Assembly (NCBI RefSeq): GCF_004341515.1 | Contig: NZ_SLZF01000002.1 | Span: 682,001 to 746,000 of the forward strand | Length of the DNA: 64,000 bases | Source of the DNA: Allobosea sp. BK604 | GTDB taxonomy: Bacteria > Pseudomonadota > Alphaproteobacteria > Rhizobiales > Beijerinckiaceae | Direction: 5' to 3' | Shown here: one piece after another, positions 1-8,960 of the stretch | Position numbering within the stretch: position 1 is the stretch's first letter | Layout: every line of letters begins with the position of its first letter | The notes under the pieces: model-generated | What the model saw: only the letters and a program-made list of their open reading frames with translations | The model's database searches: none | Told to the model about the DNA's origin: nothing | Made by a program: the position numbers and the translations under genes

Positions 1-141
1 GGTGATGCCGGCGCCGATGATCGCGACCTCGCAGCGCAGGTCGGCGCCGAGACTCTCGCCCGACGGCCTCGCCAACCCCGCCTTCCAGGGCGTCACGCCG
101 CTGCGCAGATCGGCCTGTTCCGTCTCCAGCGCATCCAGCAT
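1..141 (-). CDS. FAD-dependent oxidoreductase, N-terminal fragment
   Basis: Only the first 47 codons lie in the window; the gene runs off the left edge. The residues end in EVAIIGAGIT, the beta-strand plus GxGxx turn that opens a Rossmann FAD-binding fold. This is preceded by a roughly 38-residue leader containing TPWKAGLARPS, as often seen in DAO-type (glycine oxidase-like) oxidoreductases. The ATG follows the stop of the upstream YihY gene by two bases, with GGAAG about nine bases ahead of it, so the two are probably co-transcribed. The substrate cannot be judged from this fragment. Confidence 0.65.
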   Translation of the reverse strand, partial: MLDALETEQADLRSGVTPWKAGLARPSGESLGADLRCEVAIIGAGIT

Positions 142-143
142 CG

Positions 144-1196
144 CTATTCTTCCGCCATGGCCGGGCCGACCGTATCGGCCATGGTGGCACCGCGCCGGCC
201 CAGCGGCTTCGGCCTGCCGATCGTGCTGTCGCGGGCCGTCTGATGCTCGAGCTCGGCGTTGAGCTCGGCGCCGGCGAGCACGATCCAGGCCGACAGCCAA
301 AGCCAAGTCATGAAGACGACGATCGTCGCGAGCGAGCCATAGGTCGCGGTGTAATTGCCGAGCGTGCCGACATACCAAGAGAAGGCGAAGGAGGCCGCGG
401 CCCAGAGCAGCGCGGCGGCCAGCGCGCCCGGCAGGACCCAGGAGAAGCGCGCCGGGCGACGACTCGGGCCGATCCAGTAGAGGCAGGCGATCGAGAGGAC
501 CGCGACGAGGAAAAAGGCCGGCCAGCGGATCGCCTGCAGAAGGCGCTGCAGTTCCTGCTGGAACGGGAAGAGCGCCGCGACCAGCGGCACGATGGCGATC
601 ACGATCAGGGCCAGGGTCAGCAGCACGACGCCGCTCAGCGTGGTCAGCAGCGAGATCAGGTTCAGCCTGAGGAAACTGCGCTTCTCGCGCTCGTGATAGA
701 TGATGTTCAGCGCATCGAAGACCGCCTTCACCGCGGCATTGGCGCTCCAGGCGGCGACGGCAAAGCTGATCAGGAAGGTCACGGACAACGTGGTCGTATT
801 CTGCGTCGCCAGCCGCATCGCCTGTTCATGGATCAGGTCGCGAGCGGCGAGCGGAAACATCGTGGTGAAGTCGTCGAGCTGGTTGGCGATCGTCAGCGGG
901 TCGGTGAAGTAGCGGTAGAGCGTGACGAAGAGCGAGAGCGCCGGCACCAGCGAGAGCAAGGTGAAGAAGGCGACGGCGCCGGCCAGCGAGCTCAGCCGGT
1001 TATCGGCGACATTGGCGGCAAAGCGCAGCAGCACGTCCTTCCAGCCGAGCCAAGTCATGTCGAACGGCGAACAGGCGAGCCGGCCGCGGGCGGCCTCCCT
1101 GAGCGGGCGCAGCAGCCGGCGCGAAGCGGCATCCCACATATAGCCCAGCGCCAATCCCGCGCCGGCCATGCCCGCGATGCGTTTGAGCAGGGCCAT
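144..1196 (-). CDS. YihY/virulence factor BrkB family membrane protein
   Basis: A 350-residue inner-membrane protein. After a roughly 65-residue cytoplasmic N-terminus come several hydrophobic segments, starting at NRLSSLAGAVAFFTLLSLVP, which is the typical first helix of the YihY/BrkB family. The family was once annotated as RNase BN; that activity belongs to another protein, and its true function (lipid or envelope related) is unsettled. The internal ATG at 1196 is chosen over an upstream one at 1241 because GGAG lies nine bases before it and the extra 15 residues are Arg/Gly-rich. It is the first gene of a probable pair with the oxidoreductase to its left. Confidence 0.85.
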   Translation of the reverse strand: MALLKRIAGMAGAGLALGYMWDAASRRLLRPLREAARGRLACSPFDMTWLGWKDVLLRFAANVADNRLSSLAGAVAFFTLLSLVPALSLFVTLYRYFTDPLTIANQLDDFTTMFPLAARDLIHEQAMRLATQNTTTLSVTFLISFAVAAWSANAAVKAVFDALNIIYHEREKRSFLRLNLISLLTTLSGVVLLTLALIVIAIVPLVAALFPFQQELQRLLQAIRWPAFFLVAVLSIACLYWIGPSRRPARFSWVLPGALAAALLWAAASFAFSWYVGTLGNYTATYGSLATIVVFMTWLWLSAWIVLAGAELNAELEHQTARDSTIGRPKPLGRRGATMADTVGPAMAEE

Positions 1197-1434
1197 GAAC
1201 TCGTCTCCGCCGCCGCGATCGCGAGGCCGGAGTCGCGCCAAGCACGGCGTCTCGCTAACCGCGACGAGGCGGACTTTGTTCCGTGCCCGCCGCGCGAGAG
1301 CGGCCGGCTTATCCGTTTGTTAACCTTAACGCTTTCTAACTACGCGATGGATCGGCGCCGGGAGGGCGCCCAGCCGAGCCAGGCAAGGCGACGCATCGCG
1401 GCGCAGCCTGTTCTTCGGGCAGCGAGCGAGAGCG

Positions 1435-2145
1435 ATGAGCAAGTTCCTGAACGCCGGTATTGCAAGCCTTGTCCTGCTGGCGAGCGGGGCGGCCATGGCC
1501 GGCGACCTGCCGATGCGCAAGGGTGCGCTGCCGCCGGCACCGGTGCTGCCCGAACTCTACTCCTGGACGGGTTTCTATGTCGGCGGCCAGATCGGCTATT
1601 CCTGGGCGTCCGACAAGACGAGCTTCGTCGCGCTCAACGGCGCGCTCGCCGGTGTCGCCTTCGATTACAATACCGATGGTGTCGTTGGCGGCGGCCATGC
1701 CGGCTTCAACTACCAGATGGGCGGCTTCGTGATTGGCGTCGAGGGCGATGTCGAGGCGGTGGACGCCAAGGGCGGCTTCAACAGCGCGCTCGGCATCGGC
1801 CGCGTGAGCCGTGACTGGCAGGCCTCGATCCGGGGCCGGCTCGGCTTCGCGCTCGACCGCTTCATGATCTACGGCACCGGCGGCGGCGCCTTCACCGAAT
1901 ATAACTATCGGCTCTCGAATCCGGCGACGGGCCTCAGCGAGACCGCTCAGACCCAGCGCGGCGGCTGGACCGCCGGCGGCGGCCTCTCCTATGCCTTCAG
2001 CAACAACCTGATCGGCGGCGTCGAATATCGCTACACCGATTATGGCCGTTTCAGCCGCTTCGCGCGCAGCGCCTTCCTCGGTCTCGGCACCGAGCAGGAG
2101 ACGACGACCCACGCCGTGCGGACGAGCCTGAGCTACAAGTTCTGA
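1435..2145 (+). CDS. Outer membrane beta-barrel protein (Omp25/opacity-like)
   Basis: A 236-residue protein with a Sec signal peptide (hydrophobic residues 5-20, cleavage likely after AAMA at about 22). It continues with YSWTGFYVGGQIGYSW, the hallmark entry strand of small porin-family barrels of Rhizobiales. Alternating hydrophobic strands follow, and it ends in SLSYKF with a terminal Phe, the BAM recognition signal. Such proteins (Omp25, RopB, Omp31 relatives) are abundant structural outer-membrane proteins that link envelope layers. It appears to be a single-gene unit, ended by the hairpin repeat just downstream. Confidence 0.88.
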   Translation: MSKFLNAGIASLVLLASGAAMAGDLPMRKGALPPAPVLPELYSWTGFYVGGQIGYSWASDKTSFVALNGALAGVAFDYNTDGVVGGGHAGFNYQMGGFVIGVEGDVEAVDAKGGFNSALGIGRVSRDWQASIRGRLGFALDRFMIYGTGGGAFTEYNYRLSNPATGLSETAQTQRGGWTAGGGLSYAFSNNLIGGVEYRYTDYGRFSRFARSAFLGLGTEQETTTHAVRTSLSYKF

Positions 2146-2164
2146 CCCGCAGCCTCCGATTTGT

Positions 2165-2194
2165 CGTCATTGCGAGCGCAGCGAAGCAATGACG
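2165..2194. repeat. REP-like hairpin after the porin gene
   Basis: The arms CGTCATTGC and GCAATGACG (9 bp, perfect) close over a short loop about 20 bases past the porin stop codon. The same CGTCATTGCGAG motif recurs, inverted, at 52121-52209. It probably forms a 3' mRNA hairpin that ends or stabilises the porin transcript; there is no T run. Confidence 0.6.
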
Positions 2195-2213
2195 ATGAGG
2201 CCGTCTGCATTTC

Positions 2214-2320
2214 CTAGAGCAGTTCCGCGTTTCCCCGAACCGCGGAAATGCTCCATCTATTTGTTTTAACGCATTTTCTTCACGCGAACCGGTATCCACT
2301 TCGCTCGAAGATGCTCTTAG
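2214..2320. repeat. Dispersed repeat family R1, copy 1
   Basis: A roughly 106-bp element beginning CTAGAGC and ending GATGCTCTTAG. It contains the conserved stretch TTTTAACGCATTTTCTTCAC and the core ACCGGTATCCACTT. Near-identical copies lie at 15017, 43788 and 58240. Its right end supplies the stop codon of recR (TAA at 2317-2319 on the minus strand). See the finding on stop-codon-abutting repeats. Confidence 0.8.
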
Positions 2321-2922
2321 AAGCCCGTGCGCTGGCGGATCGCCGCCGCCAGGGTGCCGTCGTCGAGATAATCCAGCTCGCCACCGACCGGCACGCCATG
2401 GGCGAGCCTGGTCACCTTCACCGGCAGATGCGCCAGCAGATCGGTGATGAAATGCGCGGTGGTCTGGCCGTCAACGGTGGCGTTGAGCGCGAGGATGACC
2501 TCCTTCACCGCCGGATCGGAGGCGCGCCCGACCAGCGCGTCGAGCGTCAGATGCTCGGGCCGGATGCCGTCCAGCGCCGAGAGGATCCCGCCGAGCACAT
2601 GATAGCGGCCCGAGACCGCGCCGGAGCGCTCCAACGCCCAGAGATCGGAGACATCGGCGACGACGACGATCAAAGCATCGTCGCGACGGGCGTCGCGGCA
2701 GATCGCGCACGGATCGGAGGTATCGATATTGCCGCAGGTCGAGCAGGTGACGATGCGCTCGCGCGCGGTCGTCATCGCGTCGGCGAGCGGCCCGAGCAAT
2801 TGCTCCCGCTTCTTGACCAGATGCAGCGCCGCGCGCCTGGCCGAGCGCGGCCCGAGGCCCGGCAGCTTGGCCAGGAGCTGGATCAGGCGCTCGATCTCGG
2901 GGCCGGAAACGGCGCGGGACAT
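2317..2922 (-). CDS. recR: Recombination mediator protein RecR
   Basis: A 201-residue RecR, full length for the family. It shows the helix-hairpin-helix [16 protein letters not shown] (residues 20-35), a four-cysteine zinc finger (C60, C63, C72, C75) and a Toprim domain from about 81 to 175. With RecO and RecF it loads RecA onto gapped DNA during daughter-strand gap repair. It lies last in the ffs-dnaX-ybaB-recR order conserved in alphaproteobacteria, 13 bases after ybaB. Its stop codon falls inside a dispersed repeat. Confidence 0.97.
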   Translation of the reverse strand: MSRAVSGPEIERLIQLLAKLPGLGPRSARRAALHLVKKREQLLGPLADAMTTARERIVTCSTCGNIDTSDPCAICRDARRDDALIVVVADVSDLWALERSGAVSGRYHVLGGILSALDGIRPEHLTLDALVGRASDPAVKEVILALNATVDGQTTAHFITDLLAHLPVKVTRLAHGVPVGGELDYLDDGTLAAAIRQRTGF

Positions 2923-2935
2923 GCTGCGCTAAGGC

Positions 2936-3256
2936 TCAGAACAGCTTCATGCCGGGCGGGATCGGCAGGCCCTTGGTGATCTCGGCCATGCGCTCCTGCA
3001 TCACGCGCTCGGCGCGGGCGCGGGCATCCGTCGAGGCGGCGACGATCAGGTCCTCGAGGATCTCGCGCTCGTCGGCAACCATCAGGGCCGGGTCGATCTT
3101 GACACCCTTGATCGCGCCCTTGGCGGTCATGGTCACCGTGACCATGCCGCCGCCGGCGGCGCCCTCGACCTCGATCATGTCGAGCTCGGCCTGAACATCG
3201 GCCATCTTCTGCTGCATCTGCTGCGCCTGCTTCATCAGGCCCATCATGTCGCGCAT
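2936..3256 (-). CDS. YbaB/EbfC family nucleoid-associated protein
   Basis: A 106-residue YbaB/EbfC protein: a Met/Gln-rich amphipathic N-terminal helix (MRDMMGLMKQAQQMQQKM) followed by the conserved EGAAGGGMVTVTMTAKG beta region. These are small homodimeric DNA-binding proteins found on the nucleoid. The start at 3256 is chosen rather than 3310 because it matches the usual MxxMxxLMKQAQ opening and has GGAG 11 bases upstream. It sits between dnaX and recR, the universal neighbourhood for this family. Confidence 0.93.
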   Translation of the reverse strand: MRDMMGLMKQAQQMQQKMADVQAELDMIEVEGAAGGGMVTVTMTAKGAIKGVKIDPALMVADEREILEDLIVAASTDARARAERVMQERMAEITKGLPIPPGMKLF

Positions 3257-3280
3257 GGGTTTTCTCCGGGTCCTTGTTTG

Positions 3281-3326
3281 CGCTTGTCCTGATCGGAAAC
3301 CGGTTCCCACTTTTCCGGGACAAGCG
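3281..3326. repeat. Inverted repeat at the dnaX 3' end (family R3)
   Basis: The arms CGCTTGTCC (3281-3289) and GGACAAGCG (3318-3326) match perfectly around an inner ACCGGTTCCCACTT. That inner stretch fits the core shared with repeat families R1 and R2. The element ends one base before the dnaX stop codon (3328-3330), so a hairpin would form right at the end of dnaX, ahead of ybaB. Confidence 0.6.
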
Positions 3327-3327
3327 T

Positions 3328-5184
3328 TCAGAAATCGATGCCGTCGAAATCCGGCTCGCTATCGTCGAAAAGCGGCTCGGCATCGGGCAGATAATCATCG
3401 TCAGACGTGGTTGCAGCAGCCGACTCGGCGGCGACTGCGCGCGGGTCGCGGACATCGACGATGCGGGCGCCGGGGAAGTGCTGCAGCACGGCTTTCACCG
3501 CCGGATGCGCGGCGGCATCGCTCTCGCGCTGGTCCTTCGCCGCCGCGGCCTGCTCGCGCAGGGTCGCGCCGCCCTCGGCATTCACGACCGCGACGATCCA
3601 GGTCTGGCCCGTCCATTCCTTGAGACGGCGGGAGATATCGTTGGCGAGCGTGCGCGAGCCCCACTCGGCGAGCGCGAACTCGAACCGGCCGGGCTCGAAA
3701 CGCACGGGGCGGACATCGCGCTCCAGCGCCAGCTTCAGCGTGATCTCGCGATGCTGCGAGGCGAGCGCGACGAGGTCTTCCAGCGTCGTGAGCTGCGGAC
3801 CAGCGGCCGCGCGAGGCACGGCAGCCGGCGTCGGCATCGGGTTGGCGCTGGCCAGCACTGGCCGCGCCGCTAGCGCAGTGTTGCCGCCGCCGGAGGGCGG
3901 ACGGGGCGCGGAGCCGCCATTGCCGTTGCCATTGCCAGCGAAGCCCGCGCCCTCGCGCAGCAGGCGCATCGCCTCGTCCGGTGTCGGCAGGTCGGCGGCA
4001 TGGGCGAGGCGCACCAGGACCATCTCGGCCGCCATCACCGGCCGATCGGCCTGCTTCACCTCGGACATGCCGCGCAGCAGCATCTGCCAGGCGCGGGCGA
4101 GCACGCGCACCGAAAGACGCGACGCGAAATCGCCGCCGCGGCTGCGCTCGGCCTGGCTGAGGCCATTGTCCTTGGCGGCCTCGGGCACGAGCTTCAGGCG
4201 TGTCACCAGATGGGTGAACTCGGCGAGGTCGGTCAGGACCACGACCGGATCGGCGCCGGCATCATATTGGGCGCGCAGCTCGCCGAGCGCCGCGGCGACA
4301 TCGCCCTTCATCACCGACTCGAACAGGTCGATGACGCGGGCGCGGTCAGCGAGCCCGAGCATCGAGCGCACATCCTCGAGCGTGATCCGGCCGGCGGCAT
4401 GGGCGATGGCCTGGTCGAGGATCGAGAGCGAATCGCGCACCGAGCCTTCGGCGGCGCGCGCCACCGCGGACAGCGCCTCCTCCTCTGCATCGACGCCCTC
4501 GGCCTTGCAGATCGTGCCGAGATGGCTGACGAGCACCCCGGCATCGACGCGGCGCAGGTCGAAGCGCTGGCAGCGCGAGAGCACCGTCACCGGCACCTTG
4601 CGGATCTCGGTGGTGGCGAAGATGAATTTTGCGTGCGGCGGCGGCTCTTCCAGGGTCTTCAGGAAGGCGTTGAACGCCGCCCCGGTCATCATGTGCACTT
4701 CGTCGATGATGTAGACCTTGTAGCGCGCCGAGACCGGGGCATAGCGCACGCTGTCATTGATCTGGCGGATATTGTCGACGCCGTTATTGGAGGCGGCGTC
4801 GATCTCCATCACGTCGATATGCCGGCCCTCGATGATCTCGCGGCAATGCACGCCGAAATTCGTAAGGTCGGTGGTCGGGGCGCCGTTGCCGTCGGGCGTC
4901 TGGTAGTTGAGCCCGCGCGCCAGGATGCGGGCGGTCGTGGTCTTGCCGACGCCGCGCACGCCGGTGAGCATCCAGGCCTGCGGAATGCGCCCGGCGGCGA
5001 AGGCGTTGGTGAGCGTGCGCACCATCGGCTCCTGGCCGATCAGGTCACCGAAATGGGCCGGGCGATATTTGCGCGCGAGGACGCGATAGGCGGCGCCCGC
5101 AGCCGGGGCCGGCGCAGGCTCGGGCGACAGACCGGGGAAGCCCGGCTCGTCGGCTGGAAGCGCTATCGGAGACTCGTCGCTCAT
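3328..5184 (-). CDS. dnaX: DNA polymerase III subunit gamma/tau
   Basis: A 618-residue clamp-loader ATPase. The conserved opening YRVLARKYRPAHFGDLIGQE (residues 33-52) is followed by Walker A GVRGVGKT (75-82), and IDEVHMM and CQRFDLRR motifs come further on. A Pro/Ala-rich linker then leads to a C-terminal tau domain with an acidic tail. It drives loading of the sliding clamp and links polymerases at the fork. The zinc module of E. coli DnaX (four Cys) is mostly lost: only GVHCREI keeps a cysteine, as in other alphaproteobacteria. The start MSDESP at 5184 is preferred to 5223 as the more usual length, although no strong ribosome-binding site is visible. First protein gene after ffs. Confidence 0.96.
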   Translation of the reverse strand: MSDESPIALPADEPGFPGLSPEPAPAPAAGAAYRVLARKYRPAHFGDLIGQEPMVRTLTNAFAAGRIPQAWMLTGVRGVGKTTTARILARGLNYQTPDGNGAPTTDLTNFGVHCREIIEGRHIDVMEIDAASNNGVDNIRQINDSVRYAPVSARYKVYIIDEVHMMTGAAFNAFLKTLEEPPPHAKFIFATTEIRKVPVTVLSRCQRFDLRRVDAGVLVSHLGTICKAEGVDAEEEALSAVARAAEGSVRDSLSILDQAIAHAAGRITLEDVRSMLGLADRARVIDLFESVMKGDVAAALGELRAQYDAGADPVVVLTDLAEFTHLVTRLKLVPEAAKDNGLSQAERSRGGDFASRLSVRVLARAWQMLLRGMSEVKQADRPVMAAEMVLVRLAHAADLPTPDEAMRLLREGAGFAGNGNGNGGSAPRPPSGGGNTALAARPVLASANPMPTPAAVPRAAAGPQLTTLEDLVALASQHREITLKLALERDVRPVRFEPGRFEFALAEWGSRTLANDISRRLKEWTGQTWIVAVVNAEGGATLREQAAAAKDQRESDAAAHPAVKAVLQHFPGARIVDVRDPRAVAAESAAATTSDDDYLPDAEPLFDDSEPDFDGIDF

Positions 5185-5380
5185 GGTTCTGGTTTGGCGG
5201 TTCGGCGCGCGAGGGTCAACCACCCAGCCCTCGCCCCGAGCCGGCGCGTGAGCGTCGTTTCGAAGACCGGTTGGTTCGTGGCGATCGCGCCTTCTGGAGC
5301 ATCCTTCGGCACGCGGGCTTCGAGCCTGCCCCTTAGGATGAGGGTTGGACCGTCACGCCGCGCCGAATGGATGCTAAGGT

Positions 5381-5474
5381 GGGAGGCTGGACGAAGACCC
5401 GTTCGGTCTCGTTACGGCTGCTTCCTTCCGGACCTGACCGGGTTGGCGAGTGAGACGTCCCTCGCCAACCTCCC
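5381..5474 (-). ncRNA. ffs: Signal recognition particle RNA, small bacterial type
   Basis: On the minus strand the universally conserved SRP domain IV reads GGTCAGGTCCGGAAGGAAGC. The ends GGGAGGTTGG and CCAGCCTCCC pair over ten positions, which defines a hairpin RNA of about 94 bases. The RNA binds Ffh and FtsY for co-translational membrane targeting. It lies about 200 bases upstream of dnaX on the same strand, as in other alphaproteobacteria. The exact ends are inferred from the helix. Confidence 0.95.
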
Positions 5475-5480
5475 GGGCGC

Positions 5481-5509
5481 TATATCGTGTATATGATCGG
5501 CGAGTGCAA
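5481..5509 (-). promoter_or_regulatory. Predicted sigma-70 type promoter of ffs
   Basis: On the minus strand a -35 like TTGCAC (5509-5504) and a -10 like GATATA (5486-5481) are separated by 17 bases. Six bases then lead to the first G of the SRP RNA helix. The spacing fits transcription starting exactly at the RNA end. Confidence 0.6.
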
Positions 5510-5559
5510 GCGCGGCGCGACAAGCCCGCGCGGCTTCGTCGCAGCATGCCGCTTCGGCA

Positions 5560-5588
5560 TTGACTTGAACCGGACGTTCCGTCATAAG
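5560..5588 (+). promoter_or_regulatory. Predicted promoter of rpmH-rnpA
   Basis: A -35 element TTGACT (5560-5565), a 17-base spacer and a -10 element CATAAG (5583-5588) lie about 120 bases before rpmH. It is the best housekeeping promoter match in this intergenic region, and it diverges from the ffs promoter. Confidence 0.55.
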
Positions 5589-5706
5589 CCCGCGACTTGC
5601 GCAGCCTTCACCGGCGGCGACGACCTTTTGCATGACAGGCTCGGCTGGCCGAACGTCCTCAGGGGACGCGCGGCGGGCGGGCTCAACAAGGCCCCGGAGA
5701 CGGACC

Positions 5707-5841
5707 GTGAAAAGAACCTATCAACCCAGCAAGCTGGTTCGCAAGCGCCGCCACGGCTACCGCGCCCGCATGGCGACCAAGGGTGGCCGCAAGGTCATCG
5801 CCGCCCGCCGGGCGCATGGCCGCAAGCGCCTGTCGGCCTGA
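5707..5841 (+). CDS. rpmH: 50S ribosomal protein L34
   Basis: A 44-residue basic protein beginning [20 protein letters not shown], an unmistakable L34 of standard length. The start codon is GTG at 5707. It binds 23S rRNA in the large subunit. It heads the rpmH-rnpA-yidC cluster conserved across bacteria. Confidence 0.98.
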   Translation: MKRTYQPSKLVRKRRHGYRARMATKGGRKVIAARRAHGRKRLSA

Positions 5842-5893
5842 GCAGCCGGCGCGTGATCATCGCGCGCCTCATCCGGAAGACTGGCCAATCGCC

Positions 5894-6316
5894 ATGCGCC
5901 TCGCCCGTCTGACCGAACGCAAAGAGTTCCTGGCGGCGGCCGCGCATGGCCGCCGTTTTCGTTCGTCCGCCTTCACCGCGCAGGTGCGCGATGCCGAGGG
6001 CGAGACAGGGCGTGATGGCTTGCGCCTGGGGCTGACCGCCTCGCGCAAGGTCGGCGGCGCGGTGGAACGCAACCGCATCAGGCGCAGGCTGCGCGAAGCG
6101 GCCAAGGCGGCACTGGCCGCGCAATCCGGCCGCAATTGCGATATTGTCGTCGTCGCGCGGCGCGAATGCCTGACGGCCGATTTCAAGTCACTGGTCGCCG
6201 ATCTTTCGGTCGCGCTCGACCGCGCCAGGCCTGCGAAGCCTGGATTTGCCAAGCCCGGCCGCCGGCCGGCCGAGACGAAGCGCGCCCCTGCCGGCAGCGC
6301 GCCCCAACGATCCTGA
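5894..6316 (+). CDS. rnpA: Ribonuclease P protein component
   Basis: A 140-residue basic protein with the RNase P signature region [16 protein letters not shown] and the N-terminal LTERKEF motif. It assists the catalytic RNA in maturing tRNA 5' ends. The ATG at 5894 is chosen because the sequence from [12 protein letters not shown] aligns with the family; upstream in-frame sequence is intergenic in character. The C-terminal 25 residues are a Pro/Ala/Lys tail beyond the usual fold. rpmH ends 52 bases before it. Confidence 0.95.
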   Translation: MRLARLTERKEFLAAAAHGRRFRSSAFTAQVRDAEGETGRDGLRLGLTASRKVGGAVERNRIRRRLREAAKAALAAQSGRNCDIVVVARRECLTADFKSLVADLSVALDRARPAKPGFAKPGRRPAETKRAPAGSAPQRS

Positions 6317-6353
6317 ACATCAAGCCGAGCGCCAGCGAGATCCGTTTCCGATC

Positions 6354-8237
6354 ATGATGAAAGAAGACAACCGCAACCTGCTTCTGGCGATCACGCTGTC
6401 GGTGGTCGTGCTGCTCGGCTGGCAGTTCTTCTACGGCGTGCCGCAAATGGAGAAGCAGCGCCAGATCGCGCAGCAGAACCAGCAGACGCAGACGCAATCC
6501 GTGCCGCAGGGCGCGACCTCGGTTCCGGCTCCAGGCGCCGCGCCCGGCCAGCCCTCGACGGCCGCGGCGCCCGCCGCCGTGCCGGCGACGCCCGCAGTCG
6601 AGACCCGTGAGCAGGCGCTTGCCCGCAGCCCTCGCGTCAAGATCGACACGCCGAAGATCATCGGCTCGATCGCGCTCACCGGCGCGCGCATCGACGACGT
6701 CTCGCTCCGGGCCTATCACGAGACCGTCGACCCCAAGAGCCCGAACATCATCCTGCTCTCGCCGCTTGGCGGGCCGAACGCCTATTACTCCGATTTCGGC
6801 TGGGTCGCGGCGCCGGGCAGCAATGTCCCCCTCCCGGGCCCGACCACGGTCTGGAAGGCGGATGGCGAGGTGCTGAGCCCGGCCAAGCCGCTCACCCTGA
6901 CCTGGGACAATGGCCAGGGCCTGCTGTTCAAGCGCTCGATCTCGATCGACGACAACGCCATGTTCTCGATCCGCGACGAGGTCGAGAACCGCGGCTCGGC
7001 TCCGGTGACGCTGTTCCCGTTCGGCCAGGTCGTGCGCCATGGCAAGCCGGCGACGCTCGGCTACTACGTGCTGCATGAGGGCCTGATCGGCAATCTCGGC
7101 GAACAGGGCCTGCAGGAATTCACCTACGACCATATCGACAAGGAGCCGCTGCTCTCGCCCGGCACCACCGGCAAGGTCTGGAAGGACGTGGTCGGCGGTT
7201 TCGTCGGCATCACCGACAAGTACTGGGCAGCCGCGGTCGTCCCCGATCAGGCGCGCAAATACGAAGGCCGCTACTCCTCCGTCCAGACCGGCGCGTCGCG
7301 CACCTACCAGGCCGATTTCCTCGGCGAAGCCGTGCAGATCGCGCCGGGCGCGACCGCAGCCTCGGCCGGCCGGCTCTTCGCCGGCGCCAAGGAGGTCGCG
7401 GCCGTCGATGGCTACGAGAAGAATCTCGGCATCAAGCGCTTCGAGCTCCTGATCGACTGGGGCTGGTTCTATTTCATCACCAAGCCGCTCTTCTTCCTGC
7501 TCGACTGGATCTACAAGCATGTCGGCAATTTCGGCGTCGCGATCCTGATCGTCACGTTGCTGCTGAAAGGCCTGTTCTTCCCGCTCGCCAACAAGTCCTA
7601 CGCCTCGATGGCGAAGATGAAGGCGCTGCAGCCGGAAATGGTCGCGATCCGCGAGCGCTACGCGGACGACAAGATGAAGCAGCAGCAGGCGCTGATGGAG
7701 CTGTACAAGACCCAGAAGATCAACCCGCTCGCCGGCTGCTGGCCGGTGCTGCTGCAGATCCCGGTCTTCTTCGCGCTCTACAAGATCCTGTTCATCACCA
7801 TCGAGATGCGGCATGCGCCGTTCTTCGGCTGGATCCACGACCTCGCGGCGCCGGACCCGACAAATCTGTTCAACCTGTTCGGCCTTCTGCCGTTCACGCC
7901 GCCGGCCTTCCTGCATCTCGGCGCCTGGCCGATCATCATGGGCATCACGATGTTCATCCAGATGAAGATGAACCCGGAGCCGCCGGATCCGGTGCAGAAG
8001 ATGATGTTCACCTGGATGCCGGTGTTCTTCACCTTCCTGCTCGGCTCGTTCCCGGCCGGCCTGGTGATCTACTGGAGCTGGAACAACCTGCTTTCGGTGA
8101 CCCAGCAGGGCTTCATCATGAAGCGCCAGGGCGTGAAGATCGAACTGTTCGACAATCTCAAGGGCATGTTCGGCAAGAAGCCGCCAGCCGCAGCGCCAGG
8201 CACACCGCAGCCGGCGAACAGCAACAAGGCGAAGTAA
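6354..8237 (+). CDS. yidC: Membrane protein insertase YidC
   Basis: A 627-residue YidC/Oxa1 insertase of the long Gram-negative type. An N-terminal membrane anchor (residues 8-25) is followed by a Gln/Ala/Pro-rich linker, a large periplasmic beta domain and the conserved C-terminal core. The core contains [20 protein letters not shown] and [19 protein letters not shown]. It inserts small and SecYEG-dependent membrane proteins. Two tandem ATGs (6354 and 6357) are possible starts. Only 37 bases separate it from rnpA, so no yidD gene fits between them here. Confidence 0.97.
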   Translation: MMKEDNRNLLLAITLSVVVLLGWQFFYGVPQMEKQRQIAQQNQQTQTQSVPQGATSVPAPGAAPGQPSTAAAPAAVPATPAVETREQALARSPRVKIDTPKIIGSIALTGARIDDVSLRAYHETVDPKSPNIILLSPLGGPNAYYSDFGWVAAPGSNVPLPGPTTVWKADGEVLSPAKPLTLTWDNGQGLLFKRSISIDDNAMFSIRDEVENRGSAPVTLFPFGQVVRHGKPATLGYYVLHEGLIGNLGEQGLQEFTYDHIDKEPLLSPGTTGKVWKDVVGGFVGITDKYWAAAVVPDQARKYEGRYSSVQTGASRTYQADFLGEAVQIAPGATAASAGRLFAGAKEVAAVDGYEKNLGIKRFELLIDWGWFYFITKPLFFLLDWIYKHVGNFGVAILIVTLLLKGLFFPLANKSYASMAKMKALQPEMVAIRERYADDKMKQQQALMELYKTQKINPLAGCWPVLLQIPVFFALYKILFITIEMRHAPFFGWIHDLAAPDPTNLFNLFGLLPFTPPAFLHLGAWPIIMGITMFIQMKMNPEPPDPVQKMMFTWMPVFFTFLLGSFPAGLVIYWSWNNLLSVTQQGFIMKRQGVKIELFDNLKGMFGKKPPAAAPGTPQPANSNKAK

Positions 8238-8261
8238 GCGGCTCACCGCAGCGATGCGAAG

Positions 8262-8288
8262 CCCCTCTCCCACCGGAGAGGGGTTTTT
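8262..8288 (+). terminator. Rho-independent terminator after yidC
   Basis: A perfect 9-bp stem (CCCCTCTCC and GGAGAGGGG) with a CACC loop is followed directly by TTTTT, 24 bases past the yidC stop. It closes the rpmH-rnpA-yidC operon. Confidence 0.9.
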
Positions 8289-8303
8289 CATTTCGGGGCT
8301 TAC

Positions 8304-8951
8304 ATGCGAAAGGGGGACATGCCGCTTCCCGATCCGCTCACGCGCCATCCCATCCCCGGCTGGAAAGGCACCGCCTTCCTCAAGGCGATCATCGACCATC
8401 CGCTGATCGACGTCGGCGACTACAGCTATTACGACGATTCACGCGGGCCGGAGCATTTCGTCGCGCGCTGCGTGCGCTATCATTTCGACTTCATCGGCGA
8501 CCGGCTGATCATCGGAAAATTCGTCGCGATCGCCCAGGCGGCACAGTTCATCATGAACGGCGCCAACCATCCGATGGGCGGTTTCTCGACCTTTCCCTTC
8601 GCCATGTTCGGCGTCGAAGGGGCGCCGCCGGTGACGCCAGGCGCGCTCGGCCATCGCGGCGACACCGTGATCGGCAACGATGTCTGGATCGGCCGCGAGG
8701 CGGTGATCATGCCCGGCATCAGCGTCGGCGACGGCGCGATCATCGGGACAAGGGCGCAGGTAAGCCGCGACGTGCCGCCCTATGCCGTCGTCGTCGGCAA
8801 TCCGGGGACAGTCGTGAAGACGCGCTTTCCGCCCGAGATCGTTACGGAGCTGCTCGCGATCCGCTGGTGGGACTGGGAGCCGGAGAAGATCGCGCGCAAT
8901 ATCGGCGTCATCTCGGCAGCCGACATCGACGCGCTGCGCGCCGCCGTGTAG
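8304..8951 (+). CDS. CatB-related O-acetyltransferase, hexapeptide-repeat family
   Basis: A 215-residue left-handed beta-helix acetyltransferase of the xenobiotic (Vat/CatB) group. Features seen are DYSYYDD near residue 40, NGANHPMGGFSTFPF, and hexapeptide turns DTVIGNDVWIGREAVIMPGI followed by VSVGDGAIIGTRAQV. The family uses acetyl-CoA to acetylate hydroxyls. Drug resistance cannot be assumed, since chromosomal copies like this often have unknown sugar or metabolite substrates. The start could be 8304 or the ATG at 8319; both have G-rich stretches nearby. The stop is nine bases before engB, suggesting co-transcription. Confidence 0.85.
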   Translation: MRKGDMPLPDPLTRHPIPGWKGTAFLKAIIDHPLIDVGDYSYYDDSRGPEHFVARCVRYHFDFIGDRLIIGKFVAIAQAAQFIMNGANHPMGGFSTFPFAMFGVEGAPPVTPGALGHRGDTVIGNDVWIGREAVIMPGISVGDGAIIGTRAQVSRDVPPYAVVVGNPGTVVKTRFPPEIVTELLAIRWWDWEPEKIARNIGVISAADIDALRAAV

Positions 8952-8960
8952 GCAAGGGCG

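Noticed and set aside
3328..5184. Programmed frameshift in dnaX producing gamma.
   Set aside because: No A-rich slippery heptamer with stimulatory hairpin was seen in the middle of the gene.
6317..6353. A yidD gene between rnpA and yidC.
   Set aside because: The gap is only 37 bases.
6183..8399. A 738-codon open frame on the minus strand opposite yidC (similar long frames at 243-1814 plus and 29693-32305 minus).
   Set aside because: High-GC shadow frames: the translations are rich in Arg, His, Asp and Gln with no domain, and each lies opposite a clear gene.
8304..8951. Chloramphenicol or streptogramin resistance gene.
   Set aside because: Family membership alone does not show drug resistance; the gene sits in a housekeeping context with normal composition.
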